From the NCBI GenBank assembly GCA_000469685.2, contig LS997563.1, forward strand, positions 45,434,651 to 45,498,650: DNA of 64,000 bases, given 5' to 3'. Of this stretch, positions 24,851 through 39,348 are shown in pieces. Under the pieces are notes generated by a model that ran no database searches, was not told the DNA's origin, and worked only from the letters and a program-made list of their open reading frames with translations. Each line of letters starts with the position of its first letter. Position 1 is the stretch's first letter. This DNA comes from Haemonchus contortus (taxonomy: Eukaryota; Nematoda; Chromadorea; Rhabditida; Trichostrongylidae). A program made the translations under genes and the position numbers.

Positions 24851-25842
24851 AACTGATATTGATCCCATGGAATGGAAACTTTGTTGTTATCATTACTGAT
24901 ATTATTATATTATTATTTGTTATTATTACACATTTTAAAATAATATGCAGTTGGGACAATAAAATGTAAAAATTCAAAATCATCATGTTATAAGGAAACT
25001 ATGAAGCATTATCGGTTACGTATCTAAACATTTTCCTGCAGAATTGCTCTGTTTCCTGCTCACTTGGTCCATTATCCATCCACTTGGTCCCGATAGATTA
25101 GAACGTGATGCTTTCTTCCCTTGCTTACCTGCCTTTCGTCATTTAGGTGTGCTCCGGATTTGAGGTAGCTGTAGTTGCCCCTAGGGTTTCTAAAAACGAA
25201 GGGTTCTGGTTGACAGAGCTCACAGTGCTTTCAGATGCTGAGGATAAATATAGAAGGAATTCTTAGCTACAGCACTCGAGGGAACAGAAAGGGAAGTGGC
25301 AAGAGTGGAAGGGGTGCAAATACATGAATTAGAGGTGGTACAGTGTATTGTGGTAGGCTAGCTAAATACTGGGATCCGCAGGAATAAGAAGAAGCAACAG
25401 TAGCAGCTGATCCTGAGTTGAAGCCGGAGAAAGCTCTTTAGTCGAACTCAGAGTAGTACAAGTAAGACATCGTGCTCATGAGATGACAAGCACACTACAG
25501 AGGTGATTTACGATGCTTTCATCAACATATTCGAATACCTTTAAGTGACCTACTGGCGGTGTCCAAAGAAAGCGGTAGAGAGTGTTAAAAAAGCTTGAAA
25601 GGTCACTCTGTCGACTAGTCTGCCTGCAGGCGCCTTGTGAGAATGACTGCTTTCACGATGTGATAAATCCTTTTCCCCATCCTATGATTTTTCCAATCAT
25701 TACTTTAGAAGCCCTCAGCTTTCTGTGTTGCATTATTGAAGTGAAGGTGAAGGTTGAATATTTATTTCTTTGTTTTGCCTTATTTTTCATGCTTTAGAAG
25801 TTTCCTAATCATATAATCGATATTGATACTCCTGAGTATGGC

Positions 25843-25956
25843 TGTGTGGCAGAGAGGTCAGCTGCCAACCAATTAGGCGGGGCCACCCCACAGGCGAATG
25901 AGTGGATGGGCGAGGAAGGTGCGAAGTAATTAGACGTGGAACTAAATGGGCTCACC
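25843..25956 (+). repeat. right arm of an inverted repeat pair
   Basis: Reads GTGTGGCAGAGAGGTCAG, GCCAACCAATTAGGCGGGG, CACCCCACAGGCGAATGAGT and AAGGTGCGAAGTAATTAGA. It is the inverted counterpart of 24724-24850. The spacing fits either a 1.2-kb TIR transposon or two opposed copies of one short repeat. Confidence 0.75.
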
Positions 25957-28900
25957 CACAGCATAGAAAGGTTGAGTCATTAGATTCGTTTCCGTGAAAA
26001 TCGTAAAAAATTGGTTCAAAAAAGAAAAATCGTAGAGGCCAGTAGATCAGTCTTTGCACACAGCTGTTTTAACCATCAGTATGTACGTTTTACATGATAT
26101 ATAGCCTTTCAATGACTACATACATATTGATTGGAAGGAGAATGATCCCATGGGTAATCATAGACTCGGCGATAAGAATTGATAGCACGCTAGCTAATCG
26201 ATAAATTAATCAATGTACAAATTGATCCCAGAAGAATAACAAATAAAAGCTGCCAAACTATTGAAAGGGTCTCAAAAATGTTAAATAAAGAAAAAAGTTC
26301 AGAAAAAGTCTGAAATCAGCCCTTGAATTTTTAAGCTAGTTTCTTAAAGATTCATTAGACTCATGGTCAGTACGACAGTGAGATTGCTTTATTTTGATTT
26401 AAAAAAATGAGAAAAATATTGAAATATTTTTTGTTTGGGAATCGATTTGAGACGAAATAATCTTTTCTTTTCTAAGGATCAAAAATAAAATGAAAGTTCC
26501 GAAAAATCATCCCTTGCAGGGGGTCTCCTCTTCAGAACGGGGAGGTGCCAAAATAACAACAATCAAGGCGAAGCCGTAACAAACAATTTCGTTGAGTCTG
26601 CGTTTCCCGAAAGGAAAGACATTGAAAACGACAAAATTGCCTATGCACGCAATAACCCGACACAAGGGGGCATTGTCATAAACAACTCTAAATTACTGGC
26701 GGTAACTTGAGGTTATGTGAGTAATCGATTGTAGCCTAGTCATTTAGTAAAAAGAAAGAAATAAACGGGGAATTAGCAGACGAAGGTGTAAGAAAAAACC
26801 CAAGTGGGTAGAGCTCGTTCGCTGCCCGCCTCATGCCCTCCCAGATCAAGGGCCATTTCATCAGCAAGAGTGGTTAGATTAGGGTAGATTCAAGAAAAAG
26901 GATGTAATGGGCAGTTTCTAGAACGGGAATGGGCAACTTCAAATCAAATGTCCAGTCGACTATGAACTGCGCCAGGGCCAATGCGATCAATACACCATTT
27001 TAACGGCGATCACAGTGTGAGGTAGTGGATACTAGGGGGGGACAGAGGGGGACACGATGACCTTGGTGTGACGACTCCTATCACTCCATAGCCTCTTGTG
27101 CGTACGTTACCCGAGCTATTCAATCGGGCTATCGATGGGTTATAGAAGAAAAAGGTTTTTGAAAAATCGAAAAATCTAGAAATTTATTGGATATCTACTA
27201 AAAAAACGACTTTTATGCTTACGTATTTTTTCGAGTGGTACTTCCAAATATTGTAGTGGCTACTTTTCACAGATTTCATATTAAATAGGTTATAATTCAC
27301 TTCAAGTTTCCTTGTTCGACGTCAAATTAATATATAATGTAGTTGGGCAAAAGGGCGTTGGATGTAGGTAGGGCATGAGGTCGGAATGTCGACTGACATA
27401 TTCGTGACCACAACCGGCCCGCCCTCACATTAGGCCTTTCGTTCCTTCGAAGTCGATGAATTGTCACCAAACTTGTCCCAAGTGTTAGAAAAACTCGGAC
27501 ATTCGCTGCCCTCCCACGTTTACTTTGTGGGCAAAAAACGCAATCAAACGGCTCTCACTGAATCCTTATTGATTTCAAAAGGAAGGATATCAAACAGCCT
27601 AACTTTCACCATACTATTTACTACCATGCCCATACCGCTTATTAACATAAGGAATCGTACCCGTATGGAACCATGGATTCTATTGAATGTCTCCGAAAAC
27701 AAAGTTTTACACTGAAAGTCGTATTGGAACTTCGGGAGATAGGGAATTATCGGCACATCGGGGCTGTATTCAGGGGAGGGCAGGAGGATTGATAGCAGTT
27801 TCCAGAGAAATAATCCATGAAAACGATAGGTTAATTACCCTATTCGGGACTTTTTCTACCCAAAAATGCTCTCGCGCTGAGGCTTTTTCACTTGCCCCAT
27901 TGCATTTCTTGCGGAGCATGTTACTTAGGTAAACAATTACTGCATATCTCAAACATCGATAGGTTTACACAGTTTCTTTTTCAAAGATTGATGAATAACA
28001 GCTTAACCCTGAGCCGAGATAAAACAAACAACTTATTTCTTGTCCGAAAAATTATTTTGTTTACTTCTCACTGCAGTCGGTAGGAAGGATGAGGAGCTCT
28101 AAGCAGTATTTCCAGCATTTCATATATGTATATGTCGGTTTCAGAAAGGATCGCATTGCGAATAGGGTTGTCTGGCTGCAGGGACCGACTAAACGGAATT
28201 AAATAAGATTCTTTTACAACGTATCTATCAAAATGCAATTAAACGACATGTGGTGGAGGAATTAGTCGTCGCTTTTTGAAAAGAATTCGAGAAAATGTGT
28301 TCAACACATTGGAAGGTTAGCACCGGGTTACGGTAAAGAAAACGAAGGGATGGTAAAAAATGGTCAAAAATGATTTACGCCAGCGAGAAGAAGAACATAA
28401 AAATAGCATCAAATCGAGAAAAGGGTTCTAGTTCCGTAGCTTTGTCGATAATATTTTGATCACTCCTCTTTGACTGCGACTCCCACCCACGGTAGCGTGG
28501 CATGACATCACCCAGAGCGATAGCACTCAGAGAAGATGGGCGAGATGTTGGAAAGAAGAAGAGGTTATCGATCATCGATCTACCCTGGGATGCGCTGTGC
28601 ACTCGACTACCTTTCAAAATGTTGAAGCTGTCGGAACCGTTGTGAATATTATGCATATTATGTCAGTTCATAGATGTCTTTCATATGAATTTAGTCGTAA
28701 CGAACGTCGTAACGAATGATCTCGAAGTTCTCTTTTACGTTGATCGATCCCATTTTGGATATTTTCATTCCCCACACAAATACAGTTCTAGTTAGCCGAC
28801 TAGGAATTGCTCGACTGGGCCCATTTAGCTAGGACTTGTTTCGATCTGGTACTTAGAAAGTAATAAACGCCGACCTATTTTTATGCAGGACGAAGACCCA

Positions 28901-30179
28901 GATAGTGAGGATTCGGGAGGGAGTGTTCGTTCGCTGTGGCCTGTTTTACAACTGCTGACTGCCGTACATACATATGTACATAGCTGTAAACATACTGCAT
29001 AACCCAGATGCGGTATGCCTTATTGTCTTTATTAGCCTTCTCTCTAAGAGACCGCTGTCTTCACAATACAGAAATTGTTGTCAATTTGATGGGAATCCAT
29101 TGGAAATTGAGAAAACATTCTTATGAATACATCATTATAACGATATAAAATGTATGTGGGCGATATGGAAAGTCAGCTGTCACAGTCAAATCGAGATCCA
29201 CCCAAAACTGGGGTGGACTAGAGGAATTCAGCACTGACATAAGCAGGTTTCAAGCATTGATGTAGGCTATTAAATATGAGCTATTAGCAAACAGGTTTCA
29301 ATAGTATCGGAATAGTCATGATTCTTCTGAATGTTATGTGGCTCGAAAACGATCTACTGAATATGATGGGCACCGGTTTTCTGCAGAGTTCCGGAGGAAT
29401 ACATGAAAAACAGCTACAAGTTATGCTTATTGAGATTAACCAAATATGTGTCGGTCTGTGGGAGATCTTGGTATTATCACCCACAAATGTTGGATAGAGG
29501 ACGAAGGGATTTCTTCTCAGAGTATAAACCGATTGAATGGTATCACTATGAGAAAAAAGAATAAAGATGGATTCAGTAAATGCAAAAAATTGGAAATAGT
29601 AGGCGCAAAAGATAAGTCTCTCAGCTACTCTACAGCATTTTTCACGAAGATTGAAAAATCATATCCGCTACAACGACATACAGAGGTAAGGAAATCCGGC
29701 CGAGAACCTCTTTTAACTGGTAGTCTGTTTTCGTCAGAAGAGCAATTTCGTTATTCAGTGAGGATATTTATAGTACTACAAGAACATTCCAGAATGATTT
29801 TATTAGGGGAGTCTATTCAGCCTAAATTGAATTACCATTCCGTAACCAAGTTACCAAGATATTTGCAGTCGTTGACAGCTTATGTCACTAACGATATTCA
29901 TAGTATGCTTATTCATAGCAATATAATATTCATAGTGATCATATTCGTATTCATAATAACGTACTAAATCTTTGACTTATCCTTCCTTAACTTCAGAAAA
30001 AAAATTTAAAATTATAACACTTATAGTAGTTTATAGTATGCTTTTTATCCGAGCACTTAGTGATGGCGTGAGCTCGTTGCCGGCCAAGTAACAACTTCTC
30101 ACAAATTTTCATTTATTACTGACGTAGCTCACCAATATTCCATCATTTTTACAATAATTACTATTATGTACACTCTTTT
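25957..30179. other. 4.2-kb gene-poor stretch
   Basis: No exon chain could be built. A 173-codon plus-strand ORF (29446-29967) has low-complexity ends and no motif, so I treat it as chance. A G-rich run lies near 27035. Confidence 0.4.
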
Positions 30180-30435
30180 GGGTGTGGTGCAGTATGATCG
30201 AAATTGCCGCGTTGCGGCGAGAGACGCCGCGTGCGAAGGAATGTAGCAGAATGCAGCAGCAAGTAAGAAATGCCGGAACGAAAGAACTAGCATTAGAATC
30301 ATGCCAAAAATAATAATTGCATATCGAATGAGCTGTATGAAGAACGCTAGGAGGGTAGTAACGAGGCGAATGGTCCGCGACTATCGCGCGCGGTGAATCG
30401 ATTGTTCAAAACCGATCCTACAGCCCGTCCACCCT
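30180..30435 (+). repeat. interspersed repeat with GC-rich ends, copy 2
   Basis: GGTGTGGTGCAGTATGATCG, GCCGCGTTGCGGCGAGAGAC, GAAGGAATGTAGCAG, AATAATAATTGCATATCGAA and GGTCCGCGACTATCGCGCGC follow the order of copy 1 at 14783. The match fades near 30435. Confidence 0.8.
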
Positions 30436-31090
30436 AGTTTTTCCAGCTTCGATCAAAGTACGTAACTGTGGATAACTATCAGAAAATTGCATGGTTGTCT
30501 TGCTATATTGATGTAATCAAGAGGCTTTGTCAGCTTTAAAGTCACAATGATCACAGCCGTGACTTTAGAGCTGACAAATTAGGTGAAAATTTAGTGCCAT
30601 GGTGAAGGGAGAGGGTGGTATTACTGTGATGGAGTTATTCCACTTCGCTGAAATAATGCGCACTTATACACTTTTATGTGAAGAAATTAAATTAATAACC
30701 CCCATATGCTCCCATTATACTGGGTCGTTCACTTCTAGAGCTTTGACTTACTGCCATAAGAATTGGAGTGCAGAGAGGAGGAAAAACGACAGTTAGCTCC
30801 ATTTGAACGGTGCCACTCAAGAAACCTGAAAAGTGGAGGATGGAAATTTCTGGGGAAAGGCACTCCGAGCCAGGAAACTCTCCTGACGTCGGTAAAAGCT
30901 TGAATATGGAATTCCTTAATGGTCAAGAAAAGCTATTCCGGAAAGAAATCGAAGACGGCTATTGAAAAAATGGCCTCGCTTAAAAGATTCGTGAAATTGA
31001 GCCATACGACAGCCTCCGATGAAGGATATGGGCCACTAATACGGTGGTTTAGGAGGTTCTGGGAGCAGAAAGCTTTTCGCGCCAAAAATC

Positions 31091-31092
31091 AT

Positions 31093-31131
<39 letters not shown>

Positions 31132-31149
31132 CTTACTTATTTATTTATT
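31091..31149 (+). repeat. (ATTT)n microsatellite
   Basis: About fourteen tandem ATTT units with two single-base changes. It encodes the artefactual LFIYLFIY repeat in one frame. Confidence 0.95.
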
Positions 31150-32486
31150 CACGTGATGGTAAATTTTTAATATGCAAAAAGTAAAGAGGCGCTCATATTT
31201 AACTATCATTTTTATGTCATATAAATAATCTATTCCATCTGCCCAGCGGACCTACACAAGTAGGCGCTTCAGCGTCAGAACGGGATTTTCTGGAGCCAAT
31301 GATAAGGAGAATGTCAGTTGTAAATCACTTTGTAATAAATACAACATAGTAAATATTATGTAAACAAAAACGCGAAGTATAAATGTGACCCAATACATTT
31401 ACTTCATAATTATATATTAGTGCTGGGTCTATTTACGCCGTAAAGCTTGATGCAATGAATTAATGACGAAATTATAGATGACGACATGTAAGAAAACAAG
31501 ACAGCAAGCTTCTCTTTGTGGTAATACGGGTAAATGCGTAAATAAGTAGTGAGCAGTAAACATAGCAATTTATAGGTGAATAACAGGCAATCGAAAGTGA
31601 ATAAGAGCTTTTAGTTCTGCAATTATATTCATAAAATATGATTGAAAGGCAGTGGATAAGTAGATGGCCACAGTCTAATAATAAGTATACGAAAAAGAAG
31701 GAGATTCTGTTTCGATGAAAAATTTACAGAGAGCACCAGTATAGGCTTGATCCCACTAAAATAGTGAAAAGAATGTTTGTGAAAGTGATGATCAGTCCTT
31801 AAAAAAGCCTAATTGATAATTTAGGGTGAGGTTCATGTAGGTTACTCGAGCACCAGCTTGCAACGGAAAAAGAGACTCACATGTAGCGAAGGGAGAAAGG
31901 CTGGGAGCGACAGCGACATGGGAGACAAGAAACATCAACAACTTGTCACACGGAGAAGTTCGAATAACACTGCGTAAAGAAAACTCCAAAAGAAACTGAT
32001 AAAGCGGGTGGCTCCGCTCGGATCAATGTTGTGGGATGAGTGGGGTGGAAAAGAAAATAGAGGGCTGTCTGAAGAATCTGGAGAACACTAAGTACAATAT
32101 GTCCACTGAGAAAATGTTGACCTTTTCCTTCCCATGGTGCAACATGGCCAACTGCACAAACAAAGACCACAGCGATTCAAACCATCATGGACGTGGAATG
32201 AACAACGCTCCGAATTAGGATCGTGTTGTGGAAATACCGTGCAATTTACAAAAGGGATGGGAGAACAGCTAGGAAAGAAAAAAGAGAGCACCCTAATATC
32301 CGCCACACAAACTATGAAATATGCCCATAGTGACACTGGCTGCTTTCCTTCTTGAAACACTTGCGGATCTTCCCATCCCAGAGAGTTATCACATTTCCAA
32401 TCAGTGAACATAAAAATCTCATAAAAACGGTGACGTGAAAGCGCTTATCGCGTTTATGCTTACCCATCAACTCGACGACGGACCGG

Positions 32487-32745
32487 CTGTAGCACAGTCG
32501 AATCGAAAGGTCGCTCTGCGGCTAGAGCGACGTCGCGCACAAAGGAATGTAACAGAAGCAGGGTAGCGAGTAAGGAGTATGAGAGCAAATGAAAGAAGTA
32601 AACAACAAAACCATGTCAAAAATAATAATCGCACATCGATCGAGCTGTATAAAATACGCTAAAACCGCAATAACGAGGCAACTCGTCCGCGACTGCCGCG
32701 TGCGACGAATCGACACGCCACCGATTCAACTGCCCGTCTTCGGGT
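32487..32745 (+). repeat. interspersed repeat with GC-rich ends, copy 3 (divergent)
   Basis: GTAGCACAGTCGAATCGAAA, GAGCGACGTCGCGCACAAAG, GAATGTAACAG, AATAATAATCGCACATCGAT, GAGCTGTATAAA and GTCCGCGACTGCCGCGTGCG align by eye with copies 1 and 2. Confidence 0.72.
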
Positions 32746-33199
32746 AACGGAACTTCTCCCCTATCGCGGCATTCTCCCTTGCGGCATGCGGCAGATGCCA
32801 CTGCAATTACCGTACTCACCCCGCCTCCCGCCAATCGATAGGACGCGAAATTTTTCCTTGACCGGCTTGCTTTTTCATTGGATTTTATCATTTTTTCTTC
32901 TGTTTCTTTTTAGTTTTCATGTTTATTAGACTTAATTAATTAAAATGACTCCTCCTATTATAAAAGACAATCAAGATCGCATTGGAAATGAAAAAAGAGC
33001 GGCCAGCCAATTCAAATAATTAAAGGACTCACTACCTCACAAATTGCGCGCTCCAATCTTCCATCGCAATTCTGCGATAGGCGGCGGGTGCGATGTGTGC
33101 GACGCCGTGTTAGGGGAAAAGTTCCCGGACTCCCCGTCTTCCCAACAGACCTCCTCTATTTTACCAGAACAACTCTAAAAGTCGAAAAAATGTACGAAG

Positions 33200-33440
33200 G
33201 GAGGACTTTGTGATTAATCAGAGTCTGATGTTGAACCGATTTCTCAGGAGTGCGCCAAGCACTCGATGCTCACTTGAAATCATAAAAGAATTGGTACTGC
33301 TTAACACCGATAAATAGCTTGACCGAATGGTTGCTCTCAACCTGCCAGCCCAGCAGTGATTAAACAAATTCATGTGGAAAATTTCATGCTCGATTTGAAC
33401 TGAGCTCAATGCAAGAACAAGAAAGCACTGCTGCTGCACA
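33200..33440 (-). repeat. SINE-like repeat, family 2, 3' part
   Basis: Reversed, it shows AGTGCTTGGCGCACTCCTGA, GAAATCGGTTCAACATCAGA and TGATTAATCACAAAGTCC, comparable to the family 2 tail at 43080. Confidence 0.4.
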
Positions 33441-34009
33441 GTAAGTTTCAACTGAAGAAGGAGTTCCGGATGAATGAGATTAAAAGCACTCCTTACAATT
33501 AGATATAACGGGTGGGCTTGGTATCAACGGAGTATCAATGGGGAGAAGTCCATGGATATGTGAGCCGAACAACACTTGTTTACCATGTAGATAATTATTC
33601 ATCCAAGCTCAATCACACATGAACTTGTAGCTAGACGATGAAAACAACAAATCGTCAATCTCCCTAGAAAATAATGGGGAAAAAAGAAACAGAGAATGGG
33701 CTTGATTGAGCGTTACAGAACAACTGCTTAGATCCTTCTCGAGCACTGAATTAATTTCTTCGATTATTGAGCTTTTGTTTGCAGTTTTCTCATCTTCCAA
33801 CTAATGTCAGGGCATTTGTGTTTTCTTCAGTTGTAATCCTATTTCTTATCCAATACTATCTTTGAATGTGGTCCCTAGAGTGATCTCTTTTAAAACGTTC
33901 ACTTGCGAAAATATTGAGAAAATAAAAAAAATATTAAAAAATACAGGCAGGAGTTATTCGAAAAGACAAATAAGATGAAGGTTTCTATGTTCTGGCGGAT
34001 GTCCTAACC

Positions 34010-34275
34010 ATACGGAATTATGAAAAGAAATTCGGTGCCAGCTGGTTTTTTCGAGATGCGCCACGCACTTTACATCCGCTGAAAATCTTGATAATGTATG
34101 AATGCGCAGGTGCTAGGTTCGATGAGTTGTCGATGCCAGCCAATGCGCAAGGCAGTTTTGATGCATCCAACAACAACTTCATCAACCACGAAGATGGAAG
34201 GCTCGATAATCTGGATAGGTTAAATTTCAGTTGCAGGTCCCCAAACAATTTCGGGTGCCACATTTACTACCTCCA
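34010..34275 (-). repeat. SINE-like repeat, family 2
   Basis: Reversed, it reads TTGCGCATTGGCTGGCATCG, AAAGTGCGTGGCGCATCTCG and AAAAAACCAGCTGGCACC, in the order of the family 2 body and tail. Divergent. Confidence 0.5.
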
Positions 34276-37200
34276 CCAAGAGTACCAGTAAGTAGATGAA
34301 TAAATAAGCAATACCGCTCACTCAATAGAATTATCCTGGATCGATGGACGTCACTGCGAGAAAAAAGGGTAAGTAATGTGGACTGCAAATGAAAAGCAAG
34401 CTGTTTACGCTGTAAAATGAGCACTCGACAGTCATAAATTGGTAGTCAATGGGCCATGCGTTCAACAACTGCCCCAAACCTTGATTCAGATACCTAACTA
34501 CCCTAAACAACGGCTTAACCGGCGGACCGCTCAGACAAACTTGTCTGTACGCTCCAAAGAAGTGAAAAAAGCTTAGTCTAATAAAGTGGTTGCCGAAAAT
34601 CTTGATCGTCCAGCTCGAAATGAAACACATTGGAAGGCAATGGCTTGTACCCAGCAGGCCATGTCGATATCAAGGATTCTCCACCATGGAGGAGCTCCTC
34701 GCTCCAAGAACTGACCGACAGAAGAAGAAAACAGAAGAAAAGAGATAGGGTTGTGCCGAGCTGATCTTCGCGAGCTTTACCCAAAACGATGGAACAGCAT
34801 AATGAGCTGATTTGAGGAATACCTATAGCTTAATTATAAATAGAAAAGCGATATGGGAAGTCAGATAAAGACTGTTCGTAAGACGGAACGGCTAGTCATT
34901 AAACTAAAAGCTAGATGCGTCTCTTTGAGCTGCATCTCCGCGGTGAAGGTCAGCGCATACAATCCTCCTTCAGGATGCAATTGGTATTTTCTCAAGAATT
35001 AAAACTGAAATCAGCATTTTTTTGTGATCATCAACCATGATTGAGTAAATTGTAATCTGGTGTCTAGATTGTGATAATTGTGGTAGAAATAAAAGGACGA
35101 TGTGATTGGAAATTGTTTTTGCTTTGATTTTGCAAAATCGACTACGCTTATATTGACAGTTTCAATAATAAGGCGATAGACCAAGGATCAACTTCGGGGA
35201 AATTTCATTCTTCCTCCTCCGCACTCCGAACCGATTGAGCCCAGCTAAACTCAGGGCGAGGAATCGTAGGGTTCATTCCGATTTGTTCAAAATATCAACG
35301 GTTCCTTGGAAAAGTCGAAAGATTTTGCCACATTTGCGTCAGGGAAGGAAACCTTACGCTTCACTGACCAGTACGAAATGCGATATCCTTGCTCGGAATC
35401 AGCAAAAAAGTCACATGAAACCTTGACATTGTCACGCGCATAGCCTAGCAAAGTTAGGAATCTATGAAAGCATTCGTAAGCAAAGCGGACGAGTTTTGAT
35501 GTTAAGTAGGAAAAAATAATGAAGGGTCATTAGAAAGGAAACTATTACAGCTTGGAAAACATATGGTGTTAATGGAGTTCCTGGGGCTACTGCTATGCTG
35601 GCAGTTGTGAGACTGGAAAATTGGCCTGTAATCAGAAGCTCTTCAATAAGTCATCACCACTGTGCCTAGAAAGTATTTGTCTCAGGAAATGAAACAATTT
35701 CCGATGCTACTCAAAAGTAATTTCCCTAATCTCTTCTGATAACTGTACATTAGTCAGAGAATCAGTTCCAGGTAGGTATAGAAAGCGTTGATGAAGAGGA
35801 ATTTAACAGTCTAGACAGTCAGGTTAGAAAGCAATTTGAGAATAGCCAGCCTCGGATTTCCATCGAGACGAGATGGGAAGAACTCGACGTAGTGGGGAAA
35901 TTACGAATCACCCGACAAGAGAAGCAGTGGAGTCTGAAGTGTTACGGAAACGACCACGCTCCAAAGAAGAAAAACCTAGCCAAAACCAAGCTGAGGGCAG
36001 AATATGCTCCACTTAGAAGGAAATGGCGACAACCAACGGGAACAACCAGCCTGCGATGGCATGAGATTCACTCTAGGGAGAGGAAGAAGTTTGTTCTACC
36101 ACTATATCATCCTTTCCTGGAGTGACTAAAAAGGGCCGTAAGAGTTGACGCTGACATCCCCAGAGAACCACGTTTTGTTTCGTCCATTCCAGCCTATAGA
36201 ACCAAGCTTTCGCCTCTCCCAGGTCGATGATTTGGGGGTGATGAATGAATAAGTACCGAGAACGGCAATATAATATGGTCAAAGGATTCTTTAGAGAGAT
36301 ATGTGCTTGAGTGATTGATAGGTAATAAATCAAGCGGAAAGTTTAAAAGTACAATAACATGGACACACATAACTGAGAAGTACTGATAATGGTACGTACC
36401 TAACACAAAGCCTCTTGGCTCTGACGTTTTTATACAAGTGTCGATGGGGGCGTGGCCAAAGGACATAGGCAAACTAGCTCGGCCAAATAATGTTTCCATA
36501 TCTATTATTCGTATGAAGATAATAGGGAAAATACGGGGAGAGGGGATGCTAATCCTGACTGAGTAGAATAGAGCACTGATCGGACCGAGCTCCCATACGA
36601 GTGTGATCGGGCTGGTCTAGGTATCTCCAGCTTCCCCCAGGTCCTAAGCGATTCATAATCACTAAAGCGACAGAACCTCATGTTAATCCTATAATATTAG
36701 TCCAGAAACCATTCAGTAATCTCACTCATTAGAGCTGGAGTTACGTCAGAACCAAAAACTTCTAGCGAGCAAAAAGCCAGTAACATTGGGACAACAACTA
36801 ATAAGGTGAGCAATGCAGGAAGCCCAAAAAAATCAAAAACCCTCTCAAAGAAGCCTATACGGGAGGAAATGCTAATAAGTTAATTTGCTAAGCGACACTT
36901 GCGAAGCTCAAGGGTGATCAATTCAAAGAAACAGGGAACATGAACCGGGAAAGAAGTGCTTCAAAGGAACAAATCCGTCCTACTCAGATGACAATCGCCT
37001 TGAAGTAGGAGACGACTGACTACGCAATTGGGACAATTGCCAACTATTGCATTTTTCGCGTTCACAGTATTTTTCATTGTTTTTGACAGCGTCAATGGAA
37101 TAGCGAGTAAATATAAACAACCACGTCATACTCCGAAGGCGTCCAGATCAAGTCTTCCGGCTACTTTTGAAAAGCTGTAAGGCGAAGCATACGATGGAAC

Positions 37201-39348
37201 ATAGTAACACTGGCTTCACCGAACAGCCTATGAAGTCATAGCAAATGGCAGGAACGACGTCGAATTACCGATGGGCTCCTCATTTCCCAGCTATTACCAG
37301 AAACCGGCTAGCGCAATCAAAAATTGAGGAAAGAAAACGGTAACGGATGACAGCTTCGCCGTTTGTTGCACCTATGCATTTAGCCGCCCACTAGGTTTCA
37401 AAGAAGACTGTGAATGAAAGGTTTCTTCTACAAAAGCTGATTTATCAATGGCAACGATAGGTATCGACTTGTCATCACGACCAAGTGGAAGCAATTCCGG
37501 TTGGAAAGCGAGAGCGACCAAGCGGAAGAAGATAGGAGTTCGCTCAGAAAACATATAAACCATGAAACACCGGAATTCCCATGAAAAAAAAATGATAGCC
37601 ACAGGTGATCTATTGAAAACTGGGAATTAAAGCATGTTAAAGACGAATGTCAATGAATGATGTCGATTGTCATTCCTGCTCTTTACCAAAGCGCGTCCTA
37701 ATGGCTCCCCATTTGTTCCCCATGGAATCCCAAGAACTCAAAAAAAATCAAGGAAGTCCCATGTGAAGCTGTTTGCGTCATAATTCTCGTCAGACATGAG
37801 TCCCAAACAACTAAAAGATCAGAAATCTGCATTCACTTGAATTACATATTTACTATATCGAATTACAATTGAAGAATGGTAGTGAGCAATAATCAAGCTC
37901 ATTATAAACCTAGTAATACTTTCCCACTCTTTTCAGGGGATTGTTGATCATTGGAGCAATTTTTTTCAATTCTGGATCTGAAGAATGAGACCAGCTTTTG
38001 AATATGAGCAAAACGCTCTCTGAATCTTAGGCGGTAATGGAGGAAGTCTCACATGCCACAGACCCGCCCGCACATTACGCCCACTATTGTTTGCTGTTGA
38101 CTCACTCAACTAAGAATCGAAAGATGACGTTGACCAAATCTTTTTTTCAGATTTTCGAGAACTTGGTCTTCTGTATCGGCTTTCGTCAAACTTTATATGA
38201 TTCATATAAAATAGGACTTCAATATTGAGTTAAAACTCCAAATTCAGCAAATTCGATTGGAGAAAATCGCAAAAAGAAAGAGAAGAAATCAATAGAAACT
38301 TCCAAAAAATCATCGAAAATTGCAGCTCAGAGATGGATCATTTTGTAGCAAAAGGCAGAATAGCAACTTATGCTGGCAGAGTGGCAAAACGGATAATTTT
38401 GACCCGTTCTATTCTCTTTTTTATGAAGAGCGAAAGCCATTTAGTGAAACAACAGGCTTATAAGGTGAGACCAGAAGCAGTTCCATCAGAAAGTCGAAGT
38501 AACCGTTGAAACGCCTGGTACGGACTAGCCGTTACAGTAAACGCCAAAAGCCTGTTCCAAGCCCTTGGCGAATACTGGAACTGCTTGTTAGAGCACTACG
38601 AGGGCTACTCGAAGTTTGAACAGTGTTTCATGTAAGGGCTACTATTCCCATTCCGAAAAAAGATGAAAAAGTTGGAGTTTTCAAACGAATGTGACCATCC
38701 ACATCCATCAATAAGAAGCTATTACCCCAATTACTGTGTTAGCTCTAAAGTTTTAATAGCCGAATGTGAATTAAATTCAAGAGAGCTTCCAGATGTTTCG
38801 AACCACTGAAAGTAACGAAATGGAAGTCGGCTACAGAATAACAATTGACTGCTGAAAACCGCAATTTCAAATGATTGCTCCTCCTTTTCGTTCGGTCGGT
38901 TGCCTGTCTACACCACGACATCCGAAAAACTCCATCGATCACAATTCCAATGACAACCGGTATGGATGAGGGCCCGTAAATTGCTGGCTGAGCATTCAAA
39001 TTGACTAATTGCGATGCACTCTAAGAAGGACACCCGTCTAGTATATCTTTAATATATCGACCTCCATAATTTACTTTTAAAGGAATTCAAAACGTTCAGA
39101 GCTTCTGAATCATAGGCTTGTTATAGTTCAAGGTATGAAAAATGCCTACTCGAAATAGATTAGCGTCGCCTTGACCCTGATTTGACTGAAGGCAGACTGC
39201 TGTGGGTAGAAGAGATCCAGAAACAGAGAGCTACCATTAAAACAACTAAGAATCAGCTCTCAGCCCACAACAATATCCACAATCCATGCGACGATACAGT
39301 TTTCGTAGCTATGGAAATTTTTGGAAGCAAATCAATTTATAAGGGTGG
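34276..39348. other. 5-kb gene-poor stretch
   Basis: I read both strands and found only short frames without domains or consistent splice signals. Confidence 0.35.

Noticed and set aside
29446..29967. 173-codon plus-strand ORF, the longest in the window
   Set aside because: No domain, low-complexity hydrophobic tail in AT-rich DNA, no splice or polyadenylation context; probably chance.
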